From Desulfocorpusculum sp964414345 (lineage in GTDB: Bacteria > Desulfobacterota > Desulfocorpusculales > Desulfocorpusculum): a DNA stretch of 44,530 bases. Below the pieces are notes generated by a model. It ran no database searches. It worked only from the letters and a program-made list of their open reading frames with translations, and was not told the origin of the DNA. Below, piece after piece: positions 17,301 through 24,671 of the stretch. The stretch is from contig CAYPWF010000030.1 of the NCBI GenBank assembly GCA_964414345.1, positions 1-44,530 on the forward strand, given 5' to 3'. The translations under genes were made by a program, and so were the position numbers. Position 1 is the stretch's first letter; each line of letters begins with the position of its first letter.

Positions 17301-18263
17301 CGCAGGGTCACAAGCACGGTGGAGGGACGGGAGAGATACCCGGTCAGGGTGAGATATTTAAGGGAGCTCAGGGATGATCCTGAGGCCTTGGGAAGGGTTC
17401 TGGTCCCCACCTTGGGGGGAGCCCAGGTGCCCCTAAGCCAGATGGCAGAGATCAGTTTTGCTCCAGGTCCACAGATGATCCGAAGTGAGGACACATTCCT
17501 GGTGGGCTACGTGGTCTTTGACAGAAAAGCGGGCTTTGCCGAGGGAGACGTGTTCCAGCATGTGAGGGACTATCTCAGGTGGAAGGTGGAATCTGGATCC
17601 CTTGCCCTTCCCACTGGAGTGAGCATTTCCATGACCGGGAACTACGAAAATCAGGTTAGGGCCTGGAAGACCCTTATGCTGGTCGTGCCTTTGGCCCTTT
17701 TGGTGATCCTGGTGATCCTCCAGCTCCAGTTCTCCTCCATGGCCATGAGCGGGCTGGTTTTTTGCTGCATTTTCGTGAACTGGGCCGGGGCTTTTCTGCT
17801 TATCTGGCTGTACGGGCAGCCTTGGTTTTTGGATTTCAATTTCCTGGGGAGTTCCATGAGGGAAATCTTCCAGGTCCATCCTGTGAATCTAAGCGTGGCT
17901 GTCTGGGTGGGTTTCATAGCCTTGTTGGGGGTCTCCTCTGACGATGGGGTGGTCATGGGCACTTACCTAACCCAGAGCTTTGCAGCCAACCGCCCCTCCA
18001 ATGTGGCCCAGGTGCGGGAGGCTGTAATGGAGGCTGGAAGGCGAAGGATAAGGCCCTGCATGATGACAATGGCCACCACCTTGCTGGCGCTCATGCCGGT
18101 TATGACATCCAGGGGCAGGGGGGCTGATCTGATCCTGCCCATGGCCATACCCTCTGTGGGAGGCCTCATGGTGGAGGTGATAACCATGCTCATCGTGCCG
18201 GTGGTTTACTGCTGGGTGAGGGAAAGAAGGCTGGGCAGAGAAAGGGGGATTCACCATGGCTAG
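14373..18263 (+). CDS. cusA: CusA/CzcA-type heavy-metal efflux RND transporter
   Basis: This inner-membrane proton-driven pump has 1296 residues and exports Cu(I)/Ag(I) or related metals from the periplasm. The N-terminal helix is followed by the porter-domain signature VDAIPDVGENQQIVFTDWPG and DVENQVSYPLTSALLGIP. The proton-relay region reads GIAIAIGTLGDMGIIVTEN, and the second half begins with GEEFMPFLDEGSFLYMPTAMP. A C-terminal bundle carries SDDGVVMGTYL and RIRPCMMTMATT. It is about 250 residues longer than E. coli CusA. Much of the extra length is a hydrophobic insert of several segments at about residues 540-680. GTG at 14373 is used, with GAGGTGG upstream. Neighbours support copper or silver over zinc, but substrate choice is inference. 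Confidence 0.93.
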   Translation: MTEDSGLRSPIRALIRLCLERPGIVLAILALTCGLGISFAPFDWDLGGLPRFPVPVDAIPDVGENQQIVFTDWPGRSPQDVENQVSYPLTSALLGIPRVKAIRCTSMFGFSIVYVIFENGADFYWCRSRILEKLNSLPSGTLPQGVQPALGPDATALGQVFWYTLEGRDPQGRPTGGWDLQELRSIQDWQVRFALLSAEGISEVASVGGYVKEYQVDLDPALLRAWGVTLEEVVAALQRANQEIGARTMEVNRVDYVVRGLGFIRDPKELAEAIVRVNEGVPLLVRHVAQVTLGPAGRSGILDKEGAEAVGGVVVVRYGENPLKAIKNLRLKIQEVSPSLPRKTLPDGTLSQVRIVPFYDRTGLIEETLWTLHEALVQEALVVMVVILALVGHLRSALLVCSVLPLAVLMCFVGMKLLGVEANIVALAGIAIAIGTLGDMGIIVTENVLRHLERAGPGEDRKALIKRAASEVGGAVVTAMAATVVSFLPIFALTGAEGKLFRPLAMTKTLVLVASMLVAVTVVPVGARILLHPSLEKWAQTHLLLEGLAWAGLLVALLWSPWLGGVMVLLGAWGFLLRRLPHKARGLSSRAARWALAIGFLVLLSSEWLPLGPEGGIQRNLLFAGLFMGGALALVLSVQRWYPRMLGWCLEHKTGFLCLPGAVVVLGLTVWLGFPKVFGWIPSSLMRTGPVSYIAHLFPGVGEEFMPFLDEGSFLYMPTAMPHASLAELLEILQIQDRNIRAIPEVESVVGKLGRAESALDPAPLSMVETLIHYKPQYLKDEKGKILTFRYEKDALDLVRDVDGGALSAPDGLPYLVRGKYLREEGGSLIPEPGGRPFRLWRPPLDPGLNPGREFWPGIRDTQDIWVEISRAAEVPGVTMAPKLQPIAARMVMLQSGIRASMGIRVKGPDLVSIQEACSLLEEAVREVPSVDPRSVIADRIMGVPYLEVRPDRSAMAQYGVDLQQLLDVLDVAVGGRRVTSTVEGRERYPVRVRYLRELRDDPEALGRVLVPTLGGAQVPLSQMAEISFAPGPQMIRSEDTFLVGYVVFDRKAGFAEGDVFQHVRDYLRWKVESGSLALPTGVSISMTGNYENQVRAWKTLMLVVPLALLVILVILQLQFSSMAMSGLVFCCIFVNWAGAFLLIWLYGQPWFLDFNFLGSSMREIFQVHPVNLSVAVWVGFIALLGVSSDDGVVMGTYLTQSFAANRPSNVAQVREAVMEAGRRRIRPCMMTMATTLLALMPVMTSRGRGADLILPMAIPSVGGLMVEVITMLIVPVVYCWVRERRLGRERGIHHG

Positions 18264-18726
18264 AGCTAAGAGGTCAAGCAAGGCGGCCCTGGCCGGGCTC
18301 TGCCTTGTGCTGGGATTCTGGTCCGCAGCCCACTGTGGGGAGAACGCGCCAGAGCAGATCCTCCAGGGGGAGGGAAAGGGATCCTCCCATAGTAAGGCTC
18401 AGGCGGCCGGCAAGCCCGGCTTGTCCCTTGCCTGGAGGGACGAGGAGCAGAAAAAAGACTGCAAGAAAGCAGCCCAGGAGGTAAGGCAGCATTTCATCAA
18501 AGCCAGGGAGTTTTCAATCCAAGGGGATGCCTGCTCCTCAGAGGCGCAGGCCAGGGCCTTCCGTGAGGGGCTGGAAAAGATGAAGGGGGAGTGCCCCCAG
18601 GGTTTTGCCGAGCAAAGCGGCTTCAGCCCCAAGGTGGTCAAGAACGTGATGGCCTTGGAGACCCTGGGCCGAGAGCGTTGTGCCCAGCCCGCAGCAAAAC
18701 CAGAGCGTGGCCTCCCCGGTCGGTGA
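18256..18726 (+). CDS. small exported Cys-containing protein of the cus operon
   Basis: This protein of 156 residues has a signal peptide (LAGLCLVLGFWSAAHCGE). The mature part is charged and helical, with Cys in KKDCKKA, GDACSSE, GECPQGF and RERCAQP. The even spacing suggests two disulfides or a metal site. I do not recognise the family. The ATG overlaps the end of cusA by eight bases, so it is co-translated with the pump and may be a periplasmic accessory or metal-binding partner. It ends 27 bases before the convergent NosL-like gene. Confidence 0.7.
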   Translation: MARAKRSSKAALAGLCLVLGFWSAAHCGENAPEQILQGEGKGSSHSKAQAAGKPGLSLAWRDEEQKKDCKKAAQEVRQHFIKAREFSIQGDACSSEAQARAFREGLEKMKGECPQGFAEQSGFSPKVVKNVMALETLGRERCAQPAAKPERGLPGR

Positions 18727-18753
18727 AGCTAAAGGCTGGCCGGAGTCTGGGGC

Positions 18754-19263
18754 TCAGTGCTTGTGCTGTGCGGCCCTGGCCTTTCGCCTCTCGCGGATCT
18801 TCTTGGTATCCTCGTACATGTCCTCGTAGCTGGCGCGCATGACCTGGTCGAAGTCGGCCAGCTCTCCCCCGTGGGCTTTGATGAATGTTTCGGCCCTCTG
18901 CCTTTCCTTGAATGCCCACTTGGCCCTCTGGGTCATGACCCCCGTGATGTCACCTCCCAGGACCCAGAAGGCCTTCTCGGCATTTATCAGCTCCTTGGTC
19001 TCGTAATCCCCCACCAGGATCTCCCTTGGGGTCTTGTCCAGGCTCAAGGAGAGCTCTATGGCCATGCAGTGGATGCTGCAGGTGCCCACAGAGGTGCCGT
19101 CCTCGTACTGCACCAGCATCCTGCTGTGGGCGAACTTTCCCCTGTCCATGCCGCAAAAGGGGCAGGAAGGGTGTTTCTCCACATCCTGCTGGGCATCGGC
19201 TCTCACCTGAGCCATGAGAACCCCAACCACCAGCAAGGTCAGCCCAAAGATCTTTCCGCCCAT
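18754..19263 (-). CDS. NosL-family copper-binding protein
   Basis: This exported protein of 169 residues has a hydrophobic N-terminus ending near VRADA. Its NosL signatures are SCPFCGMDRGKF (C34, C37, M39) and GTCSIHCMAIEL (C62, H65, C66, M67). The sequence YETKELINAEKAFWVLGGDITGVMT matches the NosL core. NosL proteins bind Cu(I) and help copper insertion into nitrous oxide reductase, but many homologues occur without it. No nosZ, nosD or nosF is present here, so a role in periplasmic copper handling beside CusBA and the oxidases is more likely. The start at 19263 follows AGGAGG; an upstream in-frame ATG at 19317 has no ribosome site. A very charged helical tail ends in QHKH. Confidence 0.85.
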   Translation of the reverse strand: MGGKIFGLTLLVVGVLMAQVRADAQQDVEKHPSCPFCGMDRGKFAHSRMLVQYEDGTSVGTCSIHCMAIELSLSLDKTPREILVGDYETKELINAEKAFWVLGGDITGVMTQRAKWAFKERQRAETFIKAHGGELADFDQVMRASYEDMYEDTKKIRERRKARAAQHKH

Positions 19264-19514
19264 GACTTTCCTCCTGACTTTTCCCCCGATGCTAATCAAC
19301 CTGCCCCTCCTGCGCAATGGGCAATAACCTGCCCATGGGAATGAGATCCAAGCCCTTCCCCCTGCTCATATAGGGTATTGCCATGAGCCTTATGGGGTGA
19401 ATACCCTGCTGGAAATGGAGTTCCCTACCCATTTACCTACCATGCCGGAAAGGTAGACTCTTTGTGTTAGCTGGGGAATCTTTGTGCTGCATGGAGCTTG
19501 CCCGGAAAGGGGGT

Positions 19515-19826
19515 ATGCAAATGGAAGCCATGGCGTCTGCGGTTAGGGAATGGATGGATGCGCACCATGAGCGAATGCTGGTTTGCCCAAACCAGCCTGG
19601 GGCCCTGGTGCTGAGCAAAAACGCTTGCATGAGGCGCTACCTGGCGGCCCAGGAGGAGACCTACGAGGACATGATGCTCGTGGACTTCTTCCGTTACAGG
19701 GTCAAAAAGGGACTTTACGTTTGCCGCAACTGTGCCATAGGCAAGGGGCTCGCCTCCAGGCAGGAGCGCATGGGGATGAGTTGCAGGCCTGAGGAGTCCC
19801 CCCAGGCCTTGGCCGGGAGCATCTAA
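19515..19826 (+). CDS. small Cys-rich protein, putative zinc ribbon
   Basis: This protein of 103 residues has no signal peptide. Cys are placed as VCPNQPGALVLSKNAC (C24, C38) and YVCRNC (C70, C73), with C90 near the end, which fits a split zinc-ribbon or iron-sulfur knuckle. The middle holds a helical, acidic stretch (QEETYEDMMLVDFFRYR). ATG at 19515 is supported by GGAAAGGGGGT just upstream; ATG at 19491 or GTG at 19464 are alternatives. Aldehyde dehydrogenase begins 24 bases later in the same direction. I do not recognise the family. Confidence 0.55.
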   Translation: MQMEAMASAVREWMDAHHERMLVCPNQPGALVLSKNACMRRYLAAQEETYEDMMLVDFFRYRVKKGLYVCRNCAIGKGLASRQERMGMSCRPEESPQALAGSI

Positions 19827-19849
19827 GGAGTTCCTTAAAGGGTGGCTTG

Positions 19850-21334
19850 ATGGAACCTCGCGGTCTTTACATCGGGGGGAAATGGAGGGAATCCCAAGAA
19901 GGAGGGCTCCTGGAGAGCCTGAGTCCCGTGGACGGCCGGGTGCTGGGGCAGTTCCAAAAAGGATCTAGAAGAGACTTGCATCTGGCCGTAGAGGCGGCTC
20001 TAGGCGCTTTTGCTGGGTGGAGGGGTGCGCCGGCTCCCAGAAGGGGTGAGATACTGCTTAGGGCAGGAGCCCTGCTCAAGGAGCGAAAGGAGGAGCTGGC
20101 CTCAACCATCAGCCTCGAGATGGGCAAGGTCTTGGCTGAAGCCCGGGGGGAAGTGCAGGAGGCCATAGATTTTCTAGAGTACGTGGCAGGGGAGGGGAGG
20201 CGCCTTCTGGGGCAGACCACTCCCTCTGAGCTTCCGGGTAAGATCTGCATGACCGTGAGACAGCCTGTTGGGATTGTGGGGTGCATCACGCCTTGGAATT
20301 TCCCTTTGGCAGTCCCGTTCTGGAAGCTTGGGGCGGCCTTGATCGCGGGCAATTGCGTTGTATTCAAGCCTGCCTCCCTGACCCCCCTTTGTGCGGTGCG
20401 GCTGGTGGAGGTCCTGGAGGAGGCAGGGATCCCGCCGGGGGTCCTGAACATGGTGGTGGGAGAAGCACAGGAGGTGGGGCAGGCCTTGGTGGAACACCCG
20501 GCCGTGAGGGCCATTTCCTTCACAGGGGGGTTGGCTGCGGGCAAGGATGTGTACTGGAGAGGGGCTTGCGGGCTCAAACGGGTGGGGCTGGAGCTGGGCG
20601 GCAAAAACCCCATGATCGTTCTAGAGGACGCGGACCTGGATCTGGCCGTGGAGGGGGCGCTTTTTGGCGCCTTTGGAACATCCGGACAGCGCTGTACCTC
20701 CACCAGCAGGCTCATCCTTCAGGCAGCAATACACGAGCCCATGCTGGGGATGCTGCTGGAGCGGATTCGCGGATTCAAGCTGGGCCACCCTCTGGATGCC
20801 TCTGTCCAGATGGGACCCGTATCGGGCCCGGACCAGGAAAAAAAGATCCTAGGATACATCAGCTTGGCACATGAAGAAGGGGCCAGGCTGCTTTGCGGGG
20901 GAACAAAAGCCCTGGAGGCGCCCTTGGACCGTGGTCATTTTATTTACCCCACGGTTTTCGAGGTAGCCCCTCACATGCGCATCGCCAGGGAGGAGATCTT
21001 CGGGCCTGTCCTGAGCGTGATCAGGGTCAAGGACTACCAGGAGGCAATTGAGGTGGCCAATCAGGTGGATTACGGCCTTTCCTCCTCTATTTACACCAGG
21101 GACATCAACCTGGCCTTTCGCGCCATCCAGGATCTGGAGACCGGCATCACGTACGTGAACGCCCCAACCATAGGGGCCGAGGTTCACCTGCCCTTCGGGG
21201 GGGTCAAACACAGCGGCAACGGCACGAGGGAAGCCGGCCCCACTGCCATAGAGGAGTTCACGGAGCTCAAGACCGTGTTCCTGGACTATAGCGGGAGGCT
21301 CCAGAAGGCCCAAATGAGGCAAGAAAATTATTGA
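19850..21334 (+). CDS. NAD(P)-dependent aldehyde dehydrogenase
   Basis: This is a complete 494-residue aldehyde dehydrogenase that oxidises an aldehyde to a carboxylate with NAD(P)+. Residues seen are N150 in ITPWNFPL, K173 in VFKPAS, the general base E248 in LELGGKNP and the nucleophile C282 in SGQRCTST. The C-terminal EEIFGPVLSV and LPFGGVKHSGNGTREAG are normal. The sequence resembles the succinate-semialdehyde or aminoadipate-semialdehyde-type branch, but the substrate cannot be fixed from this. A small oddity is FTGGLAAGKDV where most family members have a Ser after FTG. ATG at 19850 follows AAAGGGTGG. It may share a transcript with the Cys-rich small protein upstream. An AT-rich gap follows. 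Confidence 0.92.
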   Translation: MEPRGLYIGGKWRESQEGGLLESLSPVDGRVLGQFQKGSRRDLHLAVEAALGAFAGWRGAPAPRRGEILLRAGALLKERKEELASTISLEMGKVLAEARGEVQEAIDFLEYVAGEGRRLLGQTTPSELPGKICMTVRQPVGIVGCITPWNFPLAVPFWKLGAALIAGNCVVFKPASLTPLCAVRLVEVLEEAGIPPGVLNMVVGEAQEVGQALVEHPAVRAISFTGGLAAGKDVYWRGACGLKRVGLELGGKNPMIVLEDADLDLAVEGALFGAFGTSGQRCTSTSRLILQAAIHEPMLGMLLERIRGFKLGHPLDASVQMGPVSGPDQEKKILGYISLAHEEGARLLCGGTKALEAPLDRGHFIYPTVFEVAPHMRIAREEIFGPVLSVIRVKDYQEAIEVANQVDYGLSSSIYTRDINLAFRAIQDLETGITYVNAPTIGAEVHLPFGGVKHSGNGTREAGPTAIEEFTELKTVFLDYSGRLQKAQMRQENY

Positions 21335-21536
21335 GCAGTTTGCGCAGTATATTGAGTTAGATAAGCTTTCTACCCCCATATATTGTAGCACCTGTTTGTA
21401 AACTTCGTTAAATTATACATTGTTTTGCAAAATTAATATAAATTTTGCTTGACTAACCTGCCCATGTATTTTAATTAAGGATGCCAGACAGCCGAAAAGA
21501 GGATGTGAACCTCATAAAGCTCGGCAGGGAGAGCAA
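21335..21536. other. AT-rich intergenic region upstream of the PilZ gene
   Basis: This stretch of about 200 bases is much richer in A and T than its surroundings. It includes a TTGCTT/TATTTT pair (near 21449-21476, 16-base spacing) that could be a weak promoter for the PilZ gene. I see no gene or hairpin. Confidence 0.4.
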
Positions 21537-21950
21537 ATGATGGCTGAAGGGTTGGGGCAAGGAGGAGAAACCATTTTGCAGGGCCGGCAAAGCCCAGAGG
21601 GTAAGCGCGTTTTTGCCTCTGGAGAAGAGCGCAGAAAGTGGCCCCGCCGTCCGGCCGAGAGGCTCCTGGCTTACTCCTGGTTGGATCAAGACAATAGACC
21701 TTTGGACATGGGCATGGCCAAGACTGTGGATCTCAGCGAAGGAGGGGCCGGGATCCTGATTCACCGGGCTCTTGTCGGTGGGGAGATCCTGCACTTGTTC
21801 ATGGCCGTTGAAGAGCACCTGGTGGAGACCACAGCCAGGGTTGTGTATCAAAGACCTCTCCATGGAGGTTACTACCAAATCGGGGCTTGCTTTCTTTCCA
21901 TGGAGGAGAAAGGTCGGAGATATTTGCGCAGTTCCAACTTTGAGACTTAG
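21537..21950 (+). CDS. PilZ-domain protein (c-di-GMP receptor candidate)
   Basis: This protein of 137 residues is made almost entirely of one PilZ domain. The c-di-GMP-binding RxxxR motif is in ERRKWPRRPAER and the second motif is DLSEGGAGI. The beta-barrel follows, with ETTARVVYQRP and YYQIGACFLSM. It probably binds cyclic di-GMP and transmits the signal to a partner; the partner is not evident here. ATG follows GGGAGAG. It stands alone after an AT-rich gap and is followed by a structured intergenic region with a strong terminator. Confidence 0.87.
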   Translation: MMAEGLGQGGETILQGRQSPEGKRVFASGEERRKWPRRPAERLLAYSWLDQDNRPLDMGMAKTVDLSEGGAGILIHRALVGGEILHLFMAVEEHLVETTARVVYQRPLHGGYYQIGACFLSMEEKGRRYLRSSNFET

Positions 21951-21960
21951 CCGCTTCATG

Positions 21961-22117
21961 GTCGGCGGTGGCCCAAAGGGATGGAGTCCCGGAGAGACCA
22001 ACACGCCCAACATCGCACAGACCGCCAGACCGGGACTCCTCCTAGAAGGGGCGCATGGGCCGCGTGCGATGTCCCTTCCCCCGGGGCGATCTCACCGATC
22101 GCCCCCCTTCCTTTTTT
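21961..22117 (+). ncRNA. structured RNA region or attenuator (candidate)
   Basis: Between the PilZ gene and the next gene lie several long complementary pairs. GGAGTCCCGG (21983-21992) pairs with CCGGGACTCC (22030-22039), CATCGCAC (22011-22018) with GTGCGATG (22064-22071), and GGCGGT (21964-21969) with ACCGCC (22021-22026). Some of these cross, so pseudoknots or alternative folds are implied. CGCCC (22004-22008) could also pair with the 5' arm of the terminator at 22083, an anti-terminator arrangement. No known riboswitch consensus was recognised. It could be a leader for the acyl-CoA dehydrogenase gene or a 3'-derived small RNA. Confidence 0.45.
22083..22117 (+). terminator. intrinsic terminator
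   Basis: A perfect 9-bp stem, GGGGCGATC (22083-22091) with GATCGCCCC (22097-22105), has a 5-base loop and is followed by CCTTCCTTTTTT. It ends the PilZ transcript or the structured RNA and precedes the acyl-CoA dehydrogenase gene by 60 bases. Confidence 0.9.
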
Positions 22118-22176
22118 CCCCATGGACTTAGGCTAAGTAGCATGCCGAGAGATCTCCAGAAGAGGGGGATCCCCTG

Positions 22177-23328
22177 ATGTTGGATTTATGTTTGGTTGAA
22201 GAGCTTCTCCTGGAGGAGGAGAAGCTCTACCGGGATCGAGTGAGGGACTTTGTGGAGAGGGAGTGCATGGGCCTTGTGGCCGAGTACTTCGAGAAGGGGG
22301 CCTTTCCTTTGCAACTGATCCCGGCCATGGCCGATTTGGGGCTTTTCGGGGTGCACCTGGATGGTTTCGGATGCAAGAAGATTTCCCACACCCTTTACGG
22401 CCTGATCTGTCAGGAGCTGGGCCGCTGTGACAGCGGCCTCAGAGCCATGTTTTCGGTACAGAACTCCCTTGTCATGGACCCTATTTACCGATACGGCTCC
22501 CCGGACCAAAAGGAGAAGTGGCTTCCTGTTTTGGCCAAGGGGGAAGCCATCGGATGCTTTGCCCTCTCGGAACCTGAGGCCGGTTCCAACCCCTCTGCCA
22601 TGACCACCAGGGCCGAGCCCAGGGGAAGCTCCTTCCTGCTCAACGGCACCAAGATGTGGATAACCCACGGCACTCTGGCTCAAGTGGCCCTCATATGGGC
22701 CAAGCTTGGAGAAGAGATAAGGGGCTTCCTGGTGGAGACCTCCACCCCTGGCTTGGCCGCAAGCCCCATACGTCGCAAGTTCTCCTATAGGACCTCCCCC
22801 ACGGCTCTTCTAACCCTGGATGACTGTGTGGTCCCGCAGGAGAGTATGCTCCCCCATGCAAGAGGGTTGAAATCAGTTCTCCAATGTCTTAACTCGGCTC
22901 GCTATGGAGTGGCCTGCGGGGCTTTGGGTTCCGCCCTGGCCTGCTATCAGGCCGCCCATTCCTTTGCCATGAGAAGACAGGTCTTCGATCGCCCTGTGGC
23001 CTCTTACCAGCTGGTACAGCAGAAGCTGGTTTCAATGGCCGTGGAGATCACCAAGGCCCAGTTGTTGTGCCTGCGCGTTGGCCGTCTCATGGATCAGGGT
23101 CGGGCTGTTCCTGCCCAGATATCCCTTGTAAAACTCAACAACGTGCGGCAAGCCATGGAAATAGCCCGCACTGCCAGGGACATACTAGGGGCGAGGGGTA
23201 TTCTTGCCGACCATCACGTAATAAGGCACTTGTGCGACATGGAGGCCCTGGCCACCTTGGAGGGCACCGAAACCATTCACACCCTGATCCTGGGAGAGCA
23301 TCTAACCGGTATCCAGGCCTTTCATTGA
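22177..23328 (+). CDS. glutaryl-CoA dehydrogenase-like acyl-CoA dehydrogenase
   Basis: This FAD-dependent acyl-CoA dehydrogenase has 383 residues. It resembles glutaryl-CoA dehydrogenase along its whole length: DSGLRAMFSVQNSLVMDPIYRYGS (with the carboxylate-binding Arg), CFALSEPEAGSNPSAMTTRA, LNGTKMWITHG, LNSARYGVACGALGSAL and the C-terminal EGTETIHTLILGEHLTGIQAF with the catalytic Glu. It would oxidise glutaryl-CoA to glutaconyl- or crotonyl-CoA, a step in lysine, tryptophan or benzoyl-CoA degradation. Whether it decarboxylates cannot be told. ATG at 22177 follows GAGGGGGATC. It is alone on the plus strand and converges on the E2 gene. Other beta-oxidation genes nearby fit the role. Confidence 0.88.
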   Translation: MLDLCLVEELLLEEEKLYRDRVRDFVERECMGLVAEYFEKGAFPLQLIPAMADLGLFGVHLDGFGCKKISHTLYGLICQELGRCDSGLRAMFSVQNSLVMDPIYRYGSPDQKEKWLPVLAKGEAIGCFALSEPEAGSNPSAMTTRAEPRGSSFLLNGTKMWITHGTLAQVALIWAKLGEEIRGFLVETSTPGLAASPIRRKFSYRTSPTALLTLDDCVVPQESMLPHARGLKSVLQCLNSARYGVACGALGSALACYQAAHSFAMRRQVFDRPVASYQLVQQKLVSMAVEITKAQLLCLRVGRLMDQGRAVPAQISLVKLNNVRQAMEIARTARDILGARGILADHHVIRHLCDMEALATLEGTETIHTLILGEHLTGIQAFH

Positions 23329-23397
23329 GACGGGTTCTCACAGTTCAGCAAGCCACAGCAGGCAAAGAACCGCGCTCAAAAGGCTCAGGCATCATGA

Positions 23398-24618
23398 TCA
23401 AAGGCCCAACAAGAGCCCCTCGGGTTCCTCTATGAGCTTTATGAGGGTAAGTAGGAATCTAGCTGCTTCTGCCCCGTCCACCACTCTGTGGTCAAAAGAA
23501 AGGGAGAGGGGCACAAGGGGCCTTATCTGGATCTCTCCTTGTCTAACCACCGGTCTCTCGAGAATCCTGCCAACCCCCAAGATCGCCACCTCAGGATGCC
23601 GGATGATGGGGGTCCCCAAGATGCCCCCCACAGAGCCGTAATTGGTTATGGTGAAGCTGCCGCCTTGCAAGTCTGCCAGGTCAATGGTCCGGGAGCGGGC
23701 CTTCTCGGCCAGATCCGCCATCTCTCTAGCTATTTGGAGCAAGCTTTTCTCCGGGACTCCCTTTAGGACCGGTACCATCAAGCCCTCGGGGGTATCCACG
23801 GCAATTCCGATGTTGTAGTATTTCTTGAGCAATATCTCCTGTGCCTGCTCGTCCAAGCTGGCATTCAAGTATGGATGTTCCTGAAGGGCCCGGGCCACGG
23901 CCTTCACCAGAAAGGCCAGCACAGTGAGGTGCACCCCCTGCCTGGCCGCTTGCTCCCGCAGAATCTCTCTCAAGGCCAAAAGCCTGCCAGCATCCGCTTC
24001 CTCGGTGGCTGTGACTTGGGCAGTGGTTTGCACGGAGCGGATCATGGCCTGGGCTATTGTTCTTCTCATTCCTCTAAGCGGGATCCGCTCCAGGTAACCG
24101 TACATGTCGTACTTTCGAACAGCCTTGGGTTTGCTCTTTGCCTCTGCAGCCCTTCTTACATCCTGTTCCGTGATCCTGCCCTCGGGGCCTGTGCCATGGA
24201 GGGCTTCCAAGCCCACCCCCAGCTCCTTGGCCAGTCTTCTCACCCCGGGCAGAGCAGCCACTTCCCGGGTCTCAGGCACTTTCTGAAGCTCCTCCTCTGG
24301 AGCCTCTTCCAAGGTGCCCACCACCCCCACTGAGGTGGGCCTTGGGGGGGCTTCCTCACGGGCAAGGGGGAATTCCTCCCCGGGCTGTCCAAAGACCGCA
24401 ATGACTCTGCCCACCTGCACCCTCTCCCCCTCCTGGGCCAGGAGGGCCAGGACAACCCCCGAGCTTGGAGCCGGTATCTCCACCAGGGCCTTGTCCGTCT
24501 CCACCTGCACGAAGGGCTGTCCCTCTTTCACCTGTTCCCCGGGCTTAACCAGCCATTTCACTATCTCGCCTTCGGTCAATCCTTCCCCAAGATCCGGGAG
24601 CTTGAACTCCAGGGCCAC
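23398..24618 (-). CDS. dihydrolipoamide acyltransferase (E2) of a 2-oxoacid dehydrogenase complex
   Basis: This protein has 406 residues. A single N-terminal lipoyl domain carries the lipoyl lysine K43 in ETDKALVEIP. A Pro/Glu linker leads to the E1/E3-binding domain (LPGVRRLAKELGV...GPEGRITEQDV). The catalytic domain ends with SFDHRVVDGAEAARFL, with the active His and Asp. It transfers the acyl group from lipoate to CoA. GTG is the start, after GGGAGGTGTGAG. It is the last gene of the minus-strand operon, 53 bases after E1 beta. No dihydrolipoamide dehydrogenase (E3) is in the window. Pyruvate, branched-chain oxoacids or acetoin are all possible substrates; the acyl-CoA dehydrogenases upstream favour branched-chain oxoacids. 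Confidence 0.92.
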   Translation of the reverse strand: MALEFKLPDLGEGLTEGEIVKWLVKPGEQVKEGQPFVQVETDKALVEIPAPSSGVVLALLAQEGERVQVGRVIAVFGQPGEEFPLAREEAPPRPTSVGVVGTLEEAPEEELQKVPETREVAALPGVRRLAKELGVGLEALHGTGPEGRITEQDVRRAAEAKSKPKAVRKYDMYGYLERIPLRGMRRTIAQAMIRSVQTTAQVTATEEADAGRLLALREILREQAARQGVHLTVLAFLVKAVARALQEHPYLNASLDEQAQEILLKKYYNIGIAVDTPEGLMVPVLKGVPEKSLLQIAREMADLAEKARSRTIDLADLQGGSFTITNYGSVGGILGTPIIRHPEVAILGVGRILERPVVRQGEIQIRPLVPLSLSFDHRVVDGAEAARFLLTLIKLIEEPEGLLLGL

Positions 24619-24671
24619 CTCACACCTCCCTCCTGCTGCCTTTTGTGAATACGAGTGGAACTGCCTTCTGC

